64,000 bases of DNA from Pseudoxanthomonas sp. SL93 (GTDB lineage: Bacteria; Pseudomonadota; Gammaproteobacteria; Xanthomonadales; Xanthomonadaceae). Numbering within the stretch: position 1 is the stretch's first letter; each line of letters starts with the position of its first letter. The notes beneath the pieces are model-generated. The model saw nothing but the letters and a program-made list of their open reading frames with translations. It searched no databases and had not been told where the DNA came from. The position numbers were made by a program, and so were the translations under genes. The DNA lies in assembly GCF_026625825.1 (NCBI RefSeq), contig NZ_CP113065.1, forward strand, positions 2,046,001 to 2,110,000, given 5' to 3'. This document shows positions 55,920 to 64,000 of the stretch, one piece after another.

Positions 55920-56807
55920 ATGACCCAGCGTGCCTTTTCCCGCTTCTCCCGCTTCCCCGCCACGGCCCGGATCCTCGCCCTGATGCTCACTGTGGTCGTC
56001 ACCGGCACCGGGTGCGGCAAGATCTTCAAGAAGGACAAGGAAGCGGAAAACCAGCCGGTGGAGGTCATGTACGAAGAAGCCCACCAGTCCATGCGCAACG
56101 GCAACTGGGACCGTGGCCTGCAGCGCTTCCGCCAGCTGATCGCCCAGTATCCGTACGGCCCGTACACCGAGCAGGCGCTGATGGAAACCGCCTACGCCGA
56201 GTACAAGGCCGGCAAGCTGGATGACGCGGTGACCACCGTGGACCGCTTCATCCGCACCTACCCGACCCACCGCAACGTGCCGTACATGTACTACCTGCGC
56301 GGCCTGGCCAATTCCAACCGCGACACGGTCTTCCTGCAGCGGGTCTGGCGCCTGGACGCCAGCCGGCGCGACCTGTCTACGCCCATGCAGGGCTACAGCG
56401 ACCTCAACACCGTCGCCGAGCGCTACCCCAACAGCCGCTACGCCGCCGACGCGCGCCAGCGCATGATCGCGCTGCGCAACCAGTTCGCGCTGCACGAGCT
56501 GGACACCGCCATCTACTACCTGCGCCGCGAGGCCTGGGTGTCGGCCGCCAGCCGCGCCCGCTACCTGCTGGAAACCTACCCGCAGAGCTCCCACCAGAAC
56601 GACGCCGTCGCCGTGCTGGCCGAGGCGTACACCCAGCTGGGCAACCAGACGCTGGCCGCCGACGCCAAGCGCGTGCTGGAACTCAACGACCCGCAGCACC
56701 CGTGGCTGGCGGGCAAGTGGCCGGACTACCCGTGGATGGTGCGCAAGCTGAACCCGTTCGCCGGCGAGAAGTCCATCAACACCGCCGAACGCCGCAACGA
56801 GGACTGA
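55920..56807 (+). CDS. bamD: outer-membrane assembly lipoprotein BamD
   Basis: BamD (295 residues) is the essential TPR lipoprotein of the BAM complex that inserts beta-barrel proteins. Its signal ends in a lipobox at VTGTGCGK (about residue 32), followed by five TPR-like helical pairs. Recognisable family stretches are [40 protein letters not shown] and [17 protein letters not shown]. The ATG at 55920 starts the signal region; the earlier in-frame start at 55848 is unlikely. It is divergent from rluD and followed by a strong terminator. Confidence 0.95.
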   Translation: MTQRAFSRFSRFPATARILALMLTVVVTGTGCGKIFKKDKEAENQPVEVMYEEAHQSMRNGNWDRGLQRFRQLIAQYPYGPYTEQALMETAYAEYKAGKLDDAVTTVDRFIRTYPTHRNVPYMYYLRGLANSNRDTVFLQRVWRLDASRRDLSTPMQGYSDLNTVAERYPNSRYAADARQRMIALRNQFALHELDTAIYYLRREAWVSAASRARYLLETYPQSSHQNDAVAVLAEAYTQLGNQTLAADAKRVLELNDPQHPWLAGKWPDYPWMVRKLNPFAGEKSINTAERRNED

Positions 56808-56834
56808 CCCCCGCGCGCGTGTTCCGGATGAACG

Positions 56835-56859
56835 AAAAAGGGCCGCGAGGCCCTTTTTT
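56835..56859. terminator. bidirectional terminator between bamD and nadE
   Basis: AAAAAGGGCC (56835-56844) and GGCCCTTTTT (56849-56858) form a 10-bp stem around GCGA. There are T-runs on both strands, so it can stop the convergent bamD and nadE transcripts. Confidence 0.93.
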
Positions 56860-56888
56860 GTTGCCTGCCGGGCGGATCGCCCGGCGTG

Positions 56889-58523
56889 CTACAGCGCGTA
56901 CTTGTTGGTGATGGGATACCTGCGCTCCCGCCCGAATGCTCGGCGTGAGACCTTGGGGCCCGGTGCGGACTGGTGGCGCTTCCACTCGCTGATGCGCACC
57001 AGCCGCAGCATGCGGTCGACGATGGCCGCATCGAAACCGGCGGCGACGATCTCGTCGCGCGATTGTTCCTGGTCCACGTAGCGGAACAGGATGGCATCCA
57101 GCACATCGTACGGCGGCAGCGAGTCCTGGTCCTTCTGGTTCTCGCGCAGTTCGGCCGACGGCGGGCGGTCGATGACGCCCGGCGGGATCACCGGCGCGCC
57201 GCCCACCGTGTTGCGCCAGCGCGCCAGCGCGAAGACTTCCGTCTTGTACAGGTCCTTGATCGGCGCATAACCGCCACACATGTCGCCGTAGATGGTGGCG
57301 TAGCCGACGGCGTACTCGCTCTTGTTGCCGGTGGTCAGCAGCAGCCCGCCGAACTTGTTGCTGAGCGCCATCAGGATGACGCCGCGGCTGCGCGACTGCA
57401 GGTTCTCCTCGGTGGTGTCGGCAGGCCTGTCGCCGAAGACCGGACCGAGCGCTTCAAGGAATCCCTTGAACGGCGCCTCGATCGAAATGGCTTCCAGCTT
57501 CACGCCCAGCGCATCGCATTGCGCCTGTGCCAGGTCGTTGGACAGGTCGGCGGTATAGCGCGACGGCAGGCGGACGGCGGTGACGTTCTCCGCCCCCAGC
57601 GCGTCCACCGCCAAGGCCAGCACCAGCGCCGAATCGATGCCGCCGGACAGGCCCAGCCAGACCTTCGCGAACCCGTTCTTCCCGCAGTAGTCGCGCAACC
57701 CGCGCACGATCGCGCGCCAGGCCAGCGCGTCGCGGCTCTCGTCGCCGTCGTCGATCCACAGGACGGGACTGAAGCGACGCGTTTCCGGATCGAAATCCAC
57801 CACCAGCCATTGGTCGGTGAAGGCCGCTGCCGCCGGATGCACGGTGCCGTCGCCATTCGCCACCACCGAAGCTCCGTCGAACACGACCGCGTCCTGCCCG
57901 CCGACCACGTTGAGGTAGGCCAGCGCCGCGCCGGTGTCGCGGGTGCGCTCGGCCAGCAAGGCATCACGCTGCGCGTGCTTGTCGCGTTCGAACGGCGACG
58001 CGTTGGGTACCAGCACCAGCTGCGCGCCTGCCCGCACGGTGTCCGCCAGCGGCTCGGGGAACCAGAGGTCTTCGCAGATGACCAGGCCGACCTGCGTGCC
58101 CTTCACTTCGAACACGCAGCTGCCGCCGTCCGGATCGACGTCGAAGTAGCGGCGTTCGTCGAAGACGGCGTAGTTGGGCAGCTCGCGCTTGCGGTATGTC
58201 GATTCGATGGTGCCGTCGCGCAGCACGCTGGCGGCGTTGTAGACCACGCTGCCGGCGCTCTGCGGCCAGCCCACCACCGCGACGATGCCGTGCGTGGTGG
58301 CGGCGACTTCGCTCAGGGCCGCTTCGCAGTCGGCGAGGAAGCGCGGCCGCAGCAGCAGGTCTTCCGGCGGGTAGCCGCTGATCGCCAGCTCGGGGAACAG
58401 CACCACGTCGGCCCCGTACTCGTCGCGCGCCTCGGCGATCATGCGGGCGATGTTCTGCGCGTTCTGCGCCACCGCGCCGACCGGGAAGTCGAACTGGGCC
58501 ATCGCGATGCGTAGGGTGGTCAT
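56889..58523 (-). CDS. nadE: glutamine-dependent NAD synthetase
   Basis: The 544-residue protein joins an N-terminal nitrilase-type glutaminase domain to a C-terminal NAD synthetase domain. The glutaminase Glu-Lys-Cys triad is in FPELAISGYPPEDLL, STYRKRELPNYAVF and LVICEDLWFPEP. The synthetase PP-loop is LGLSGGIDSALVLALAVD, with TGNKSEYAVGYATIYGD further on. It makes NAD from nicotinate adenine dinucleotide, ATP and glutamine. The ATG at 58523 begins the glutaminase fold; the frame to 58598 was trimmed. It lies 10 bases downstream of the toxin gene stop. Confidence 0.96.
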   Translation of the reverse strand: MTTLRIAMAQFDFPVGAVAQNAQNIARMIAEARDEYGADVVLFPELAISGYPPEDLLLRPRFLADCEAALSEVAATTHGIVAVVGWPQSAGSVVYNAASVLRDGTIESTYRKRELPNYAVFDERRYFDVDPDGGSCVFEVKGTQVGLVICEDLWFPEPLADTVRAGAQLVLVPNASPFERDKHAQRDALLAERTRDTGAALAYLNVVGGQDAVVFDGASVVANGDGTVHPAAAAFTDQWLVVDFDPETRRFSPVLWIDDGDESRDALAWRAIVRGLRDYCGKNGFAKVWLGLSGGIDSALVLALAVDALGAENVTAVRLPSRYTADLSNDLAQAQCDALGVKLEAISIEAPFKGFLEALGPVFGDRPADTTEENLQSRSRGVILMALSNKFGGLLLTTGNKSEYAVGYATIYGDMCGGYAPIKDLYKTEVFALARWRNTVGGAPVIPPGVIDRPPSAELRENQKDQDSLPPYDVLDAILFRYVDQEQSRDEIVAAGFDAAIVDRMLRLVRISEWKRHQSAPGPKVSRRAFGRERRYPITNKYAL

Positions 58524-58533
58524 GCGTTCTCCA

Positions 58534-58836
58534 TCATGGAAACTCAATTGCGTATCCCGCGTCGCGCTGCGCTCGGATTGCCCAGACATGCACGACATCG
58601 GTCAGCGGTTGATAGGTGTACAGCACCACGTAGCCGCGCGAGTCGCGGCCGATCACGAGCTCCCGCCACGGGCCCTGGCATGGGCGGCCGATCAGGGGAT
58701 TGTCCGCGAGGGCGTCGATGCCGAGGTAGATCGCGGAGAACCGCTCCTCGAAGCCGGAGGCTTCATGTTCCCGCAGATGTTCGATGATGCGTGCGGCATC
58801 GTCGGCGATCCGGTCGGACAGGAGGATCCGCGCCAC
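58534..58836 (-). CDS. parE: RelE/ParE-family toxin
   Basis: The 100-residue basic protein has the ParE/RelE fold pattern: ILLSDRIADDAARIIEHL, the FEERFSAIYLGIDALADNPLIGR helix and turn, and a C-terminal YVVLYTYQPLTDVVHVWAIR strand pair followed by RDAGY. ParE toxins poison DNA gyrase while RelE-type toxins cut mRNA; the sequence leans to ParE but does not settle it. It lies 3 bases after the antitoxin stop. The position directly upstream of the housekeeping nadE gene may tie the pair to the chromosome. Confidence 0.88.
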   Translation of the reverse strand: MARILLSDRIADDAARIIEHLREHEASGFEERFSAIYLGIDALADNPLIGRPCQGPWRELVIGRDSRGYVVLYTYQPLTDVVHVWAIRAQRDAGYAIEFP

Positions 58837-58839
58837 GGT

Positions 58840-59124
58840 TCAACGGTCCTCCTTCCTCGCCACCGGTCGCGGCGGATTCTCGCCCTTCGCCAGCCGGACC
58901 ATGTAGTCGCGCATCTCGTCCCAGGACACGGACAGGCCGGCCTGATCGAAATCCTCCTTGCGTCGCAGCGCCTCGGCGAAGAACGCATCGCGGCGTTCCT
59001 GCGCCTCGGTCTTTTCGGCAATGGCCTCGAGGATGAAGCTGTGCGTGGTGGCGCCGCTGCGCTGGGCGGCCCGGGCGACGCGCGCCTTCAGTTCCTCGGG
59101 TAGACGGATCGTGGTCGTGGACAT
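58840..59124 (-). CDS. ribbon-helix-helix antitoxin
   Basis: The 94-residue protein begins with a CopG/RHH DNA-binding domain (TTTIRLPEELKARVARAAQR, then SGATTHSFILEAIAEKT) and has a charged C-terminal tail likely to wrap the toxin (DFDQAGLSVSWDEMRDYMVR). It neutralises the ParE-like toxin encoded just downstream and should repress its own promoter. The ATG at 59124 starts the RHH strand directly; the frame to 59187 would cross the operator. The inverted repeat 29 bases upstream is the likely binding site. Confidence 0.88.
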   Translation of the reverse strand: MSTTTIRLPEELKARVARAAQRSGATTHSFILEAIAEKTEAQERRDAFFAEALRRKEDFDQAGLSVSWDEMRDYMVRLAKGENPPRPVARKEDR

Positions 59125-59152
59125 GGTCGACTCCGCTGGACGGACGAAGCAA

Positions 59153-59174
59153 ATGTAGCACATTAGAGCTACAT
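59153..59174. promoter_or_regulatory. operator of the toxin-antitoxin pair
   Basis: ATGTAGC (59153-59159) and GCTACAT (59168-59174) form a perfect 7-bp inverted repeat with an 8-base spacer. Its left edge is 29 bases before the antitoxin start, where the promoter would be, as expected for autorepression by an RHH antitoxin. Confidence 0.65.
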
Positions 59175-59190
59175 CCGCCCCGTGCATAAA

Positions 59191-59214
59191 GAAAGCCGCC
59201 CGAAGGCGGCTTTC
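59191..59214 (-). terminator. terminator of sucCD
   Basis: On the minus strand GAAAGCCGCC pairs with GGCGGCTTTC around TTCG (59214-59191), followed by TTTATG. It lies 23 bases after the sucD stop. Confidence 0.85.
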
Positions 59215-59237
59215 TGCGTGACGCGCGACAGCGAGGC

Positions 59238-60113
59238 TTACTTCACCAGCTTCGCGATCGCCGCGCCCAGGTCGCCCGGCGAACGGACGGTGACGACGCC
59301 CGCGGCTTCCATCGCCGCGAACTTGCCTTCCGCCGTGCCCTTGCCCCCCGACGCGATCGCACCGGCGTGGCCCATGCGCTTGCCGGCCGGGGCCGACGCA
59401 CCGGCGATGAAGCCGACGACCGGCTTCTTCACGTACTTGGCGATGTACTCGGCACCGGCTTCCTCGGCGTCGCCGCCGATCTCGCCGACCATGATGATGC
59501 CTTCGGTCTGCGGGTCTTCGTTGAACAGCTTCAGGCAGTCGACGAAGTTCAGGCCGTTGATCGGGTCGCCGCCGATGCCGATGCAGGTCGACTGGCCCAG
59601 GCCCACTTCGGTGGTCTGCTTGACCGCTTCATACGTCAGCGTGCCCGAACGCGACACGATGCCGATCTTGCCCGGCTTGTGGATGTGGCCCGGCATGATG
59701 CCGATCTTGCATTCGCCCGGGGTGATCACGCCGGGGCAGTTCGGCCCGATCAGCACGGTATCCGGGTGCGAGCCCTTCAGCACGTTGTCCACGCGCAGCA
59801 TGTCCAGCACCGGGATGCCCTCGGTGATGCAGACGATGACCTTGATGCCGGCCGCGGCCGCTTCAAGGATGGCGTCGGCCGCGAACGGCGGCGGGACGTA
59901 GATGACGGACGCATCGGCGCCGGTGCTCTTGACCGCATCGGCGACGGTGTCGAACACCGGCAGGTCGATGTGGGTGGTGCCGCCCTTGCCCGGGGTGACG
60001 CCGCCGACGACCTGGGTGCCGTACTCGATCATCTGGGTGGCGTGGAAGGTGCCCTGCTGGCCGGTGAAGCCCTGCACGATCACCTTCGTGTTCTTGTTGA
60101 TCAAAACGCTCAT
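59238..60113 (-). CDS. sucD: succinyl-CoA synthetase alpha subunit
   Basis: SucD (291 residues) is the CoA-binding and phosphohistidine subunit of succinyl-CoA synthetase in the TCA cycle. The CoA-binding Rossmann fold begins [18 protein letters not shown], and the active-site histidine is in [20 protein letters not shown]. It follows sucC by 24 bases in the same operon. Confidence 0.97.
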   Translation of the reverse strand: MSVLINKNTKVIVQGFTGQQGTFHATQMIEYGTQVVGGVTPGKGGTTHIDLPVFDTVADAVKSTGADASVIYVPPPFAADAILEAAAAGIKVIVCITEGIPVLDMLRVDNVLKGSHPDTVLIGPNCPGVITPGECKIGIMPGHIHKPGKIGIVSRSGTLTYEAVKQTTEVGLGQSTCIGIGGDPINGLNFVDCLKLFNEDPQTEGIIMVGEIGGDAEEAGAEYIAKYVKKPVVGFIAGASAPAGKRMGHAGAIASGGKGTAEGKFAAMEAAGVVTVRSPGDLGAAIAKLVK

Positions 60114-60137
60114 GGATAGTTCCTTCGGTGTCGTGGA

Positions 60138-61307
60138 TCAGGCGGCAGCTTTGACGGCAGCGACGACCTTCTTGGCACCGTCGTTGATGTTGTCGGCCGG
60201 GATGATGGCCATGCCGCTGTCACGCAGCAGCTGCTTGCCTTCTTCCACGTTGGTGCCTTCCAGGCGGACCACCACCGGCACCTTGACGCCCACTTCCTTC
60301 ACCGCGGCGATGATGCCCTCGGCGATCATGTCGCAGCGGACGATGCCGCCGAAGATGTTCACGAAGATGCCCTCGACCTTGTCCGAGGACAGGATCAGCT
60401 TGAACGCCTCGATCACGCGCTGCTTGTTGGCGCCGCCGCCCACGTCCAGGAAGTTCGCCGGCTCGCCGCCGTTGAGCTTGATGACGTCCATGGTGGCCAT
60501 GGCCAGGCCTGCGCCATTGACCATGCAGCCGATGTTGCCGTCCATGGTCACGTAGTTGATGTCCATCTCCGAGGCCAGCACTTCGGTCTCGTCTTCCTGG
60601 CTCTTGTCGCGCATGGCGACCAGGTCCTTGTGGCGGAAGGCGGCGTTGTCGTCGCTGTTGAACTTGCCGTCCAGCGCGTACAGGTTGCCGTCGTCCAGGA
60701 TCGCCAGCGGGTTGATCTCGACCAGCGCCAGGTCCTTCTCGTTGAAGATGCGGTACAGGTTGACCATGATGCTGGCGAACTGGCCCGCCTGCTTGGCGGT
60801 CAGGCCCATCTTGAAGCCGAATTCACGGCCCTGGTACGGCTGCACGCCTTCGACGAAATCGACGTTGAGCGTGTGGATCTTGTCGGGCGTCTCGGCCGCG
60901 ACCTGCTCGATCTCCATGCCGCCCTCGGACGAGGCGATGTAGGTGATGGTGCGGGTGCCGCGGTCGACCAGCACCGACAGGTACAGCTCCTTGACGATCT
61001 CGCCGGCGGTGGTCACCAGCACCAGGTTGACCGGCAGCTCGACGCCGGCGGTCTGGTAGGTGGCCATCTTGGTGCCCAGCATCTTGCCGGCGGCCGCCTT
61101 CACGTCATCGACGGTCTTGCAGAACTTGACGCCGCCGGCCTTGCCGCGACCGCCCGCGTGGATCTGGGCCTTGACCATCCAGGGGCCGTTGCCGAGGGAC
61201 TGCGCGGCTGCGACCGCTTCGTCCGCCGTGGCGGCGACTTTGCCGGCCGGGACCGGGATGCCGTACTCGGCCAGCAGCTGCTTGGCCTGATATTCGTGGA
61301 AATTCAT
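60138..61307 (-). CDS. sucC: succinyl-CoA synthetase beta subunit
   Basis: SucC (389 residues) is the ATP-grasp subunit that binds ADP/ATP and succinate. The family start [20 protein letters not shown], the [14 protein letters not shown] nucleotide loop, and the C-terminal [16 protein letters not shown] and [16 protein letters not shown] motifs are present. It heads the sucCD pair and is divergent from pilS, with 212 bases between the starts. That gap shows no recognised element except the pilS ribosome site. Confidence 0.97.
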   Translation of the reverse strand: MNFHEYQAKQLLAEYGIPVPAGKVAATADEAVAAAQSLGNGPWMVKAQIHAGGRGKAGGVKFCKTVDDVKAAAGKMLGTKMATYQTAGVELPVNLVLVTTAGEIVKELYLSVLVDRGTRTITYIASSEGGMEIEQVAAETPDKIHTLNVDFVEGVQPYQGREFGFKMGLTAKQAGQFASIMVNLYRIFNEKDLALVEINPLAILDDGNLYALDGKFNSDDNAAFRHKDLVAMRDKSQEDETEVLASEMDINYVTMDGNIGCMVNGAGLAMATMDVIKLNGGEPANFLDVGGGANKQRVIEAFKLILSSDKVEGIFVNIFGGIVRCDMIAEGIIAAVKEVGVKVPVVVRLEGTNVEEGKQLLRDSGMAIIPADNINDGAKKVVAAVKAAA

Positions 61308-61519
61308 GCGTCACCGTGGGTAGGGAACAGAAGACATCGCCCACGGCCGGGGCCACAAGGGCGGCGGCGCGGGCGAGCCCCCTATTGTCGCCGACCCGGG
61401 CGGGCGGCGCAAAACCCGGGGTCTAAGCCTTTGGTGGGAAAGGGGGAACCGGACCCCAAGGGCCCGGATCCGCCGCCGCGCCCCTATACTGGGGACCTCG
61501 TTACCGGGGAAGTACGAGT

Positions 61520-63139
61520 TTGCGCCACGCCCAGTCGATCATGTCGCGCATCGAGTCGGTCCCACGCCGGGAGCTGTACTTCTTTGCGCTGTACCGGCTG
61601 CTGGAAGCCGGGATCCTGGCGGCGCTGATGTTCAGCCCACTCGCGGGCGTCCTGGGGGAAGCCCGGCATCCCGAGCTCGGCACCGCCGTCACCTTCGGCT
61701 ATCTGTTGGCCGCCCTGCTGTTCTTCTTCGTCGGCCGCAACGTGCGCTGGCTGACCGCCACCGTGTTCGCCAGCGTCTGCGTCGACCTCCTGGCCGCCGC
61801 GCTGGCCACCCACGCCCTGCCCTCGGCCACCGCCGGCATCGCGATGATGCTGCTGTTCAATGTCTCGGCCGCGGCGCTGCTGCTGCCCTCCACCGGCATG
61901 GCCGTGGCGGTGGGAGGCCTGGCCATTGCTACGATGTTCGCCGAGTACTTCTGGACCGGCGCCCACGACGGAGCCTCCAGCCGATCGGTGGCCGAAGTGA
62001 TCATGTTCGCCGTCAGCTACCTGTCGCTGGCCTACCTGTCGCACCAGTTGGGCCAGCGTGCGCGCGCCAGCCAGGCGCTGGCGGACAAGCGAGGCGAGGA
62101 AGTCGCCAACCTGTTCGAAGTCAACGAACTGATCATCCGCCGCATGCGTACCGGCGTGCTGGTGGTGGATGCCGACAACCACATCAAGCTGGCCAACGAA
62201 GCCGCCAGCCTGCTGCTGGGCGATGGCAGCGAGGGCGAGCCTGACACCCGTGGCGTGTCGCTGCTGCACACCGCCCCGGAACTGGCCCGCCGGCTGCAGC
62301 GCTGGCGCAATGGCTGGCAGACCGACGAAACCCCGATGCAGCTGTCGCCTGACCAGCCGGAAGTGCAGCCCCGCTTCGCCCGCCTGCTGGCCGACAGCGA
62401 CACCTCGCTGATCTTCCTGGACGACGCCACCGTGGTGTCGCGCCGCGCCGAATCGCTGACGCTGGCGGCGCTGGGCCGCTTCTCGGCCAGCCTGGCCCAC
62501 GAGATCCGCAACCCGCTGGCGGCGATCAACTACGCGGTGCAGCTGCTGGAGGAATCGCAGCAGATCGTCGACGGCGACCGCCGCCTGCTGCAGATCATCC
62601 ACCAGCAATGCCAGCGCACCAACGGCATCGTCGAGAGCGTGCTGAGCCTGGCCCGGCGCGAACGCGCCACGCCCGAACACGTGGACCTCAACACCTTCGC
62701 GCGCCGCTTCGTGGACGAATACCAGCAGACGCTCGCCATCGAGACCGACACGCTGGAAGCCATCATCGGCGCCAAGCCGGTGCCGGCGCTGGTCGACTCG
62801 CGCCACCTGCAGCAGGTCGTCACGGTGCTGGTGCAGAACGCATTGAACTACGGCCGGCTGCCCGGCGAATCCGCGCGGGTGCGGGTACGCGTGTTCCAGT
62901 CCGACAGCCGGCCCATGATCGACGTGATGGACCGGGGCCCGGGCATTCCCGAGGCGGTGGCCGCCCAGCTGTTCCGGCCGTTCTTCACCACCTCGGAGCA
63001 CGGCACCGGCCTGGGCCTGTACATCGCCCGCGAGCTCTGCCGGGCCAACCAGGCCACGCTGGAATACGTCCCCGTCCCTGGTGGCGGCAGCTGCTTCCGC
63101 ATCACCCTGCCCGGCCCGCACTCCCTGTTGCCGGCCTGA
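61520..63139 (+). CDS. pilS: type IV pilus sensor histidine kinase PilS
   Basis: The 539-residue protein has six membrane helices in residues about 20-185, a PAS-like domain (about 195-320, FEVNELIIRRMRTGVLVVDA), a HisKA domain with the H-box FSASLAHEIRNPLAAI, and a HATPase_c domain with N-box VTVLVQNALNYGR and GTGLGLYIARELC. This is PilS, which senses pilin levels in the inner membrane and signals to PilR. The TTG at 61520 is used because GGGGAAG lies 7 bases before it; an ATG seven codons later (61541) is the alternative. pilR begins 90 bases downstream. Confidence 0.93.
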   Translation: MRHAQSIMSRIESVPRRELYFFALYRLLEAGILAALMFSPLAGVLGEARHPELGTAVTFGYLLAALLFFFVGRNVRWLTATVFASVCVDLLAAALATHALPSATAGIAMMLLFNVSAAALLLPSTGMAVAVGGLAIATMFAEYFWTGAHDGASSRSVAEVIMFAVSYLSLAYLSHQLGQRARASQALADKRGEEVANLFEVNELIIRRMRTGVLVVDADNHIKLANEAASLLLGDGSEGEPDTRGVSLLHTAPELARRLQRWRNGWQTDETPMQLSPDQPEVQPRFARLLADSDTSLIFLDDATVVSRRAESLTLAALGRFSASLAHEIRNPLAAINYAVQLLEESQQIVDGDRRLLQIIHQQCQRTNGIVESVLSLARRERATPEHVDLNTFARRFVDEYQQTLAIETDTLEAIIGAKPVPALVDSRHLQQVVTVLVQNALNYGRLPGESARVRVRVFQSDSRPMIDVMDRGPGIPEAVAAQLFRPFFTTSEHGTGLGLYIARELCRANQATLEYVPVPGGGSCFRITLPGPHSLLPA

Positions 63140-63229
63140 TTCCGCGGTTGTGCCCCGCCGTAACGGCCTTGCCTACCATCATTAACATTGACCCGTTACA
63201 CTGCCGGCACAGGGGCAATGGGGGGATGC

Positions 63230-64000
63230 ATGAATCAAAGTCGTAGCGCCCTGATCGTCGATGACGAGCGCGACATCCGTGAACTGCTGACGCTGACGCT
63301 GGGCCGCATGGGCCTGCGCATCGACACCGCGGCCAACCTGGGCGAAGCCCGCGAACTGCTGGCCCGCAATCCTTACGACCTGTGCTTCACCGACATGCGG
63401 CTGCCCGACGGCAACGGCATCGACCTGGTGGGCGAGATCGCCCGCAACTACCCCGATACCCCCGTGGCCATGATCACCGCGTTCGGCAACATCGAACTGG
63501 CGGTCGAGGCCCTGAAGGCCGGCGCCTTCGATTTCGTCAGCAAGCCGGTCGACCTCACCGTCCTGCGCGGACTGGTGAAGCACGCGCTGGAACTGAACAA
63601 CACCGAGCGCGCCCCGCCCGCCCCGCCGCCGCCCGAGCAGGCCAGTCGCCTGCTGGGCAATTCCCAGGCCATGGCCGGCCTGCGCGAGACCATCGGCAAG
63701 GTCGCCCGCAGCCAGGCGCCCGTCTACATCATGGGCGAGTCCGGCGTGGGCAAGGAGCTGGTGGCCCGCACCATCCACGAGCAGGGTGCGCGCGCCAGCG
63801 GCCCGTTCATCCCGGTCAACTGCGGCGCCATCCCCGCCGAGCTGATGGAAAGCGAGTTCTTCGGCCACAAGAAGGGCAGCTTCACCGGTGCCCATGCGGA
63901 CAAGCAGGGCCTGTTCCAGGCCGCCAACGGGGGCACGCTGTTCCTCGACGAGGTGGCCGAGCTGCCGCTGCCCATGCAGGTCAAGCTGCTGCGCGCCATC
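63230..64000 (+). CDS. pilR: type IV pilus response regulator PilR (N-terminal part)
   Basis: The first 257 codons of an NtrC-type activator; the gene runs off the right edge. The receiver domain (residues about 1-120) has the acidic pair in VDDERDI and the phospho-acceptor aspartate in [10 protein letters not shown], with the lysine in SKPVDL. A Pro-rich linker leads to the sigma-54 AAA+ domain with Walker [13 protein letters not shown] and the sigma-54 contact loop GSFTGA, here GS instead of the commoner GA. PilR activates pilA transcription with sigma-54. The ATG at 63230 follows a GGGGGG stretch; an ATG four bases earlier is out of frame and soon stops. Confidence 0.95.
   Translation, partial: MNQSRSALIVDDERDIRELLTLTLGRMGLRIDTAANLGEARELLARNPYDLCFTDMRLPDGNGIDLVGEIARNYPDTPVAMITAFGNIELAVEALKAGAFDFVSKPVDLTVLRGLVKHALELNNTERAPPAPPPPEQASRLLGNSQAMAGLRETIGKVARSQAPVYIMGESGVGKELVARTIHEQGARASGPFIPVNCGAIPAELMESEFFGHKKGSFTGAHADKQGLFQAANGGTLFLDEVAELPLPMQVKLLRAI

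Overview
The window is high-GC gammaproteobacterial chromosome. Gene order and gene content point to the Xanthomonadaceae (Lysobacteraceae), close to Pseudoxanthomonas, Stenotrophomonas or Lysobacter. The main clues are ruvC-ruvA-kup-ruvB running into ybgC-tolQRAB-pal-cpoB-queE-queC-tRNA-Lys, the pilR-pilS-sucC-sucD-nadE-bamD-rluD-pgeF-clpB neighbourhood, two large TonB-dependent receptors, and dispersed hairpin repeats in intergenic DNA. I could not run searches, so the genus is an inference. No phage, insertion sequence, integrase, CRISPR array or rRNA was seen.

Layout. 1-4.7 kb: hrpA (partial) divergent from dps, then an 0.8-kb nested palindrome built from dispersed repeats, recQ and a small secreted protein. 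4.7-10.4 kb: a GH3 glucosidase (bglX) and MFS transporter operon under a LacI-type operator, a PAS histidine kinase with a single-domain response regulator, and an unrecognised small gene. 10.4-24.7 kb: one long leftward block with oligopeptidase A, tRNA-Lys, queuosine precursor synthesis (queC, queE), the Tol-Pal envelope machine, and Holliday-junction processing (ruvC, ruvA, ruvB) with the potassium transporter kup between ruvA and ruvB, then a YebC-family regulator. 24.7-28.6 kb: a stress module with a hydrolase, an AraC regulator carrying candidate sensor cysteines, ohr and a secreted esterase, then another repeat copy, a GNAT enzyme and a very acidic small protein downstream of aspS.

28.8-42 kb: aspS, a triple DUF3011 secreted protein, a lipoprotein, and an unusual reading frame that joins a large membrane-anchored protein to the FmdB zinc-ribbon protein. 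These are followed by an ABC-F ATPase (YheS type), TonB receptor 1, a YbaL-type cation/proton antiporter and a second DUF3011 protein. 42-50 kb: a membrane EAL-domain protein, a 21-bp-spaced array of identical palindromes, clpB with a heat-shock-type promoter, a purine/uracil-type permease and a DUF3574 lipoprotein. 50-64 kb: TonB receptor 2, DUF393 and DUF4166 proteins, pgeF, rluD, bamD, nadE, a ParE/RHH toxin-antitoxin pair with its own operator, sucD, sucC, pilS and the start of pilR.

Most genes are housekeeping. The best leads for something undescribed are three. The first is a three-copy multi-hairpin repeat (two copies face to face at 1.6-2.0 kb, one at 27.8-28.0 kb) whose stems are kept by compensatory changes. 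The second is the stop-less junction between a foreign-looking 733-codon segment and fmdB, which still carries its own promoter. The third is the 21-bp phased palindrome array upstream of the EAL gene.
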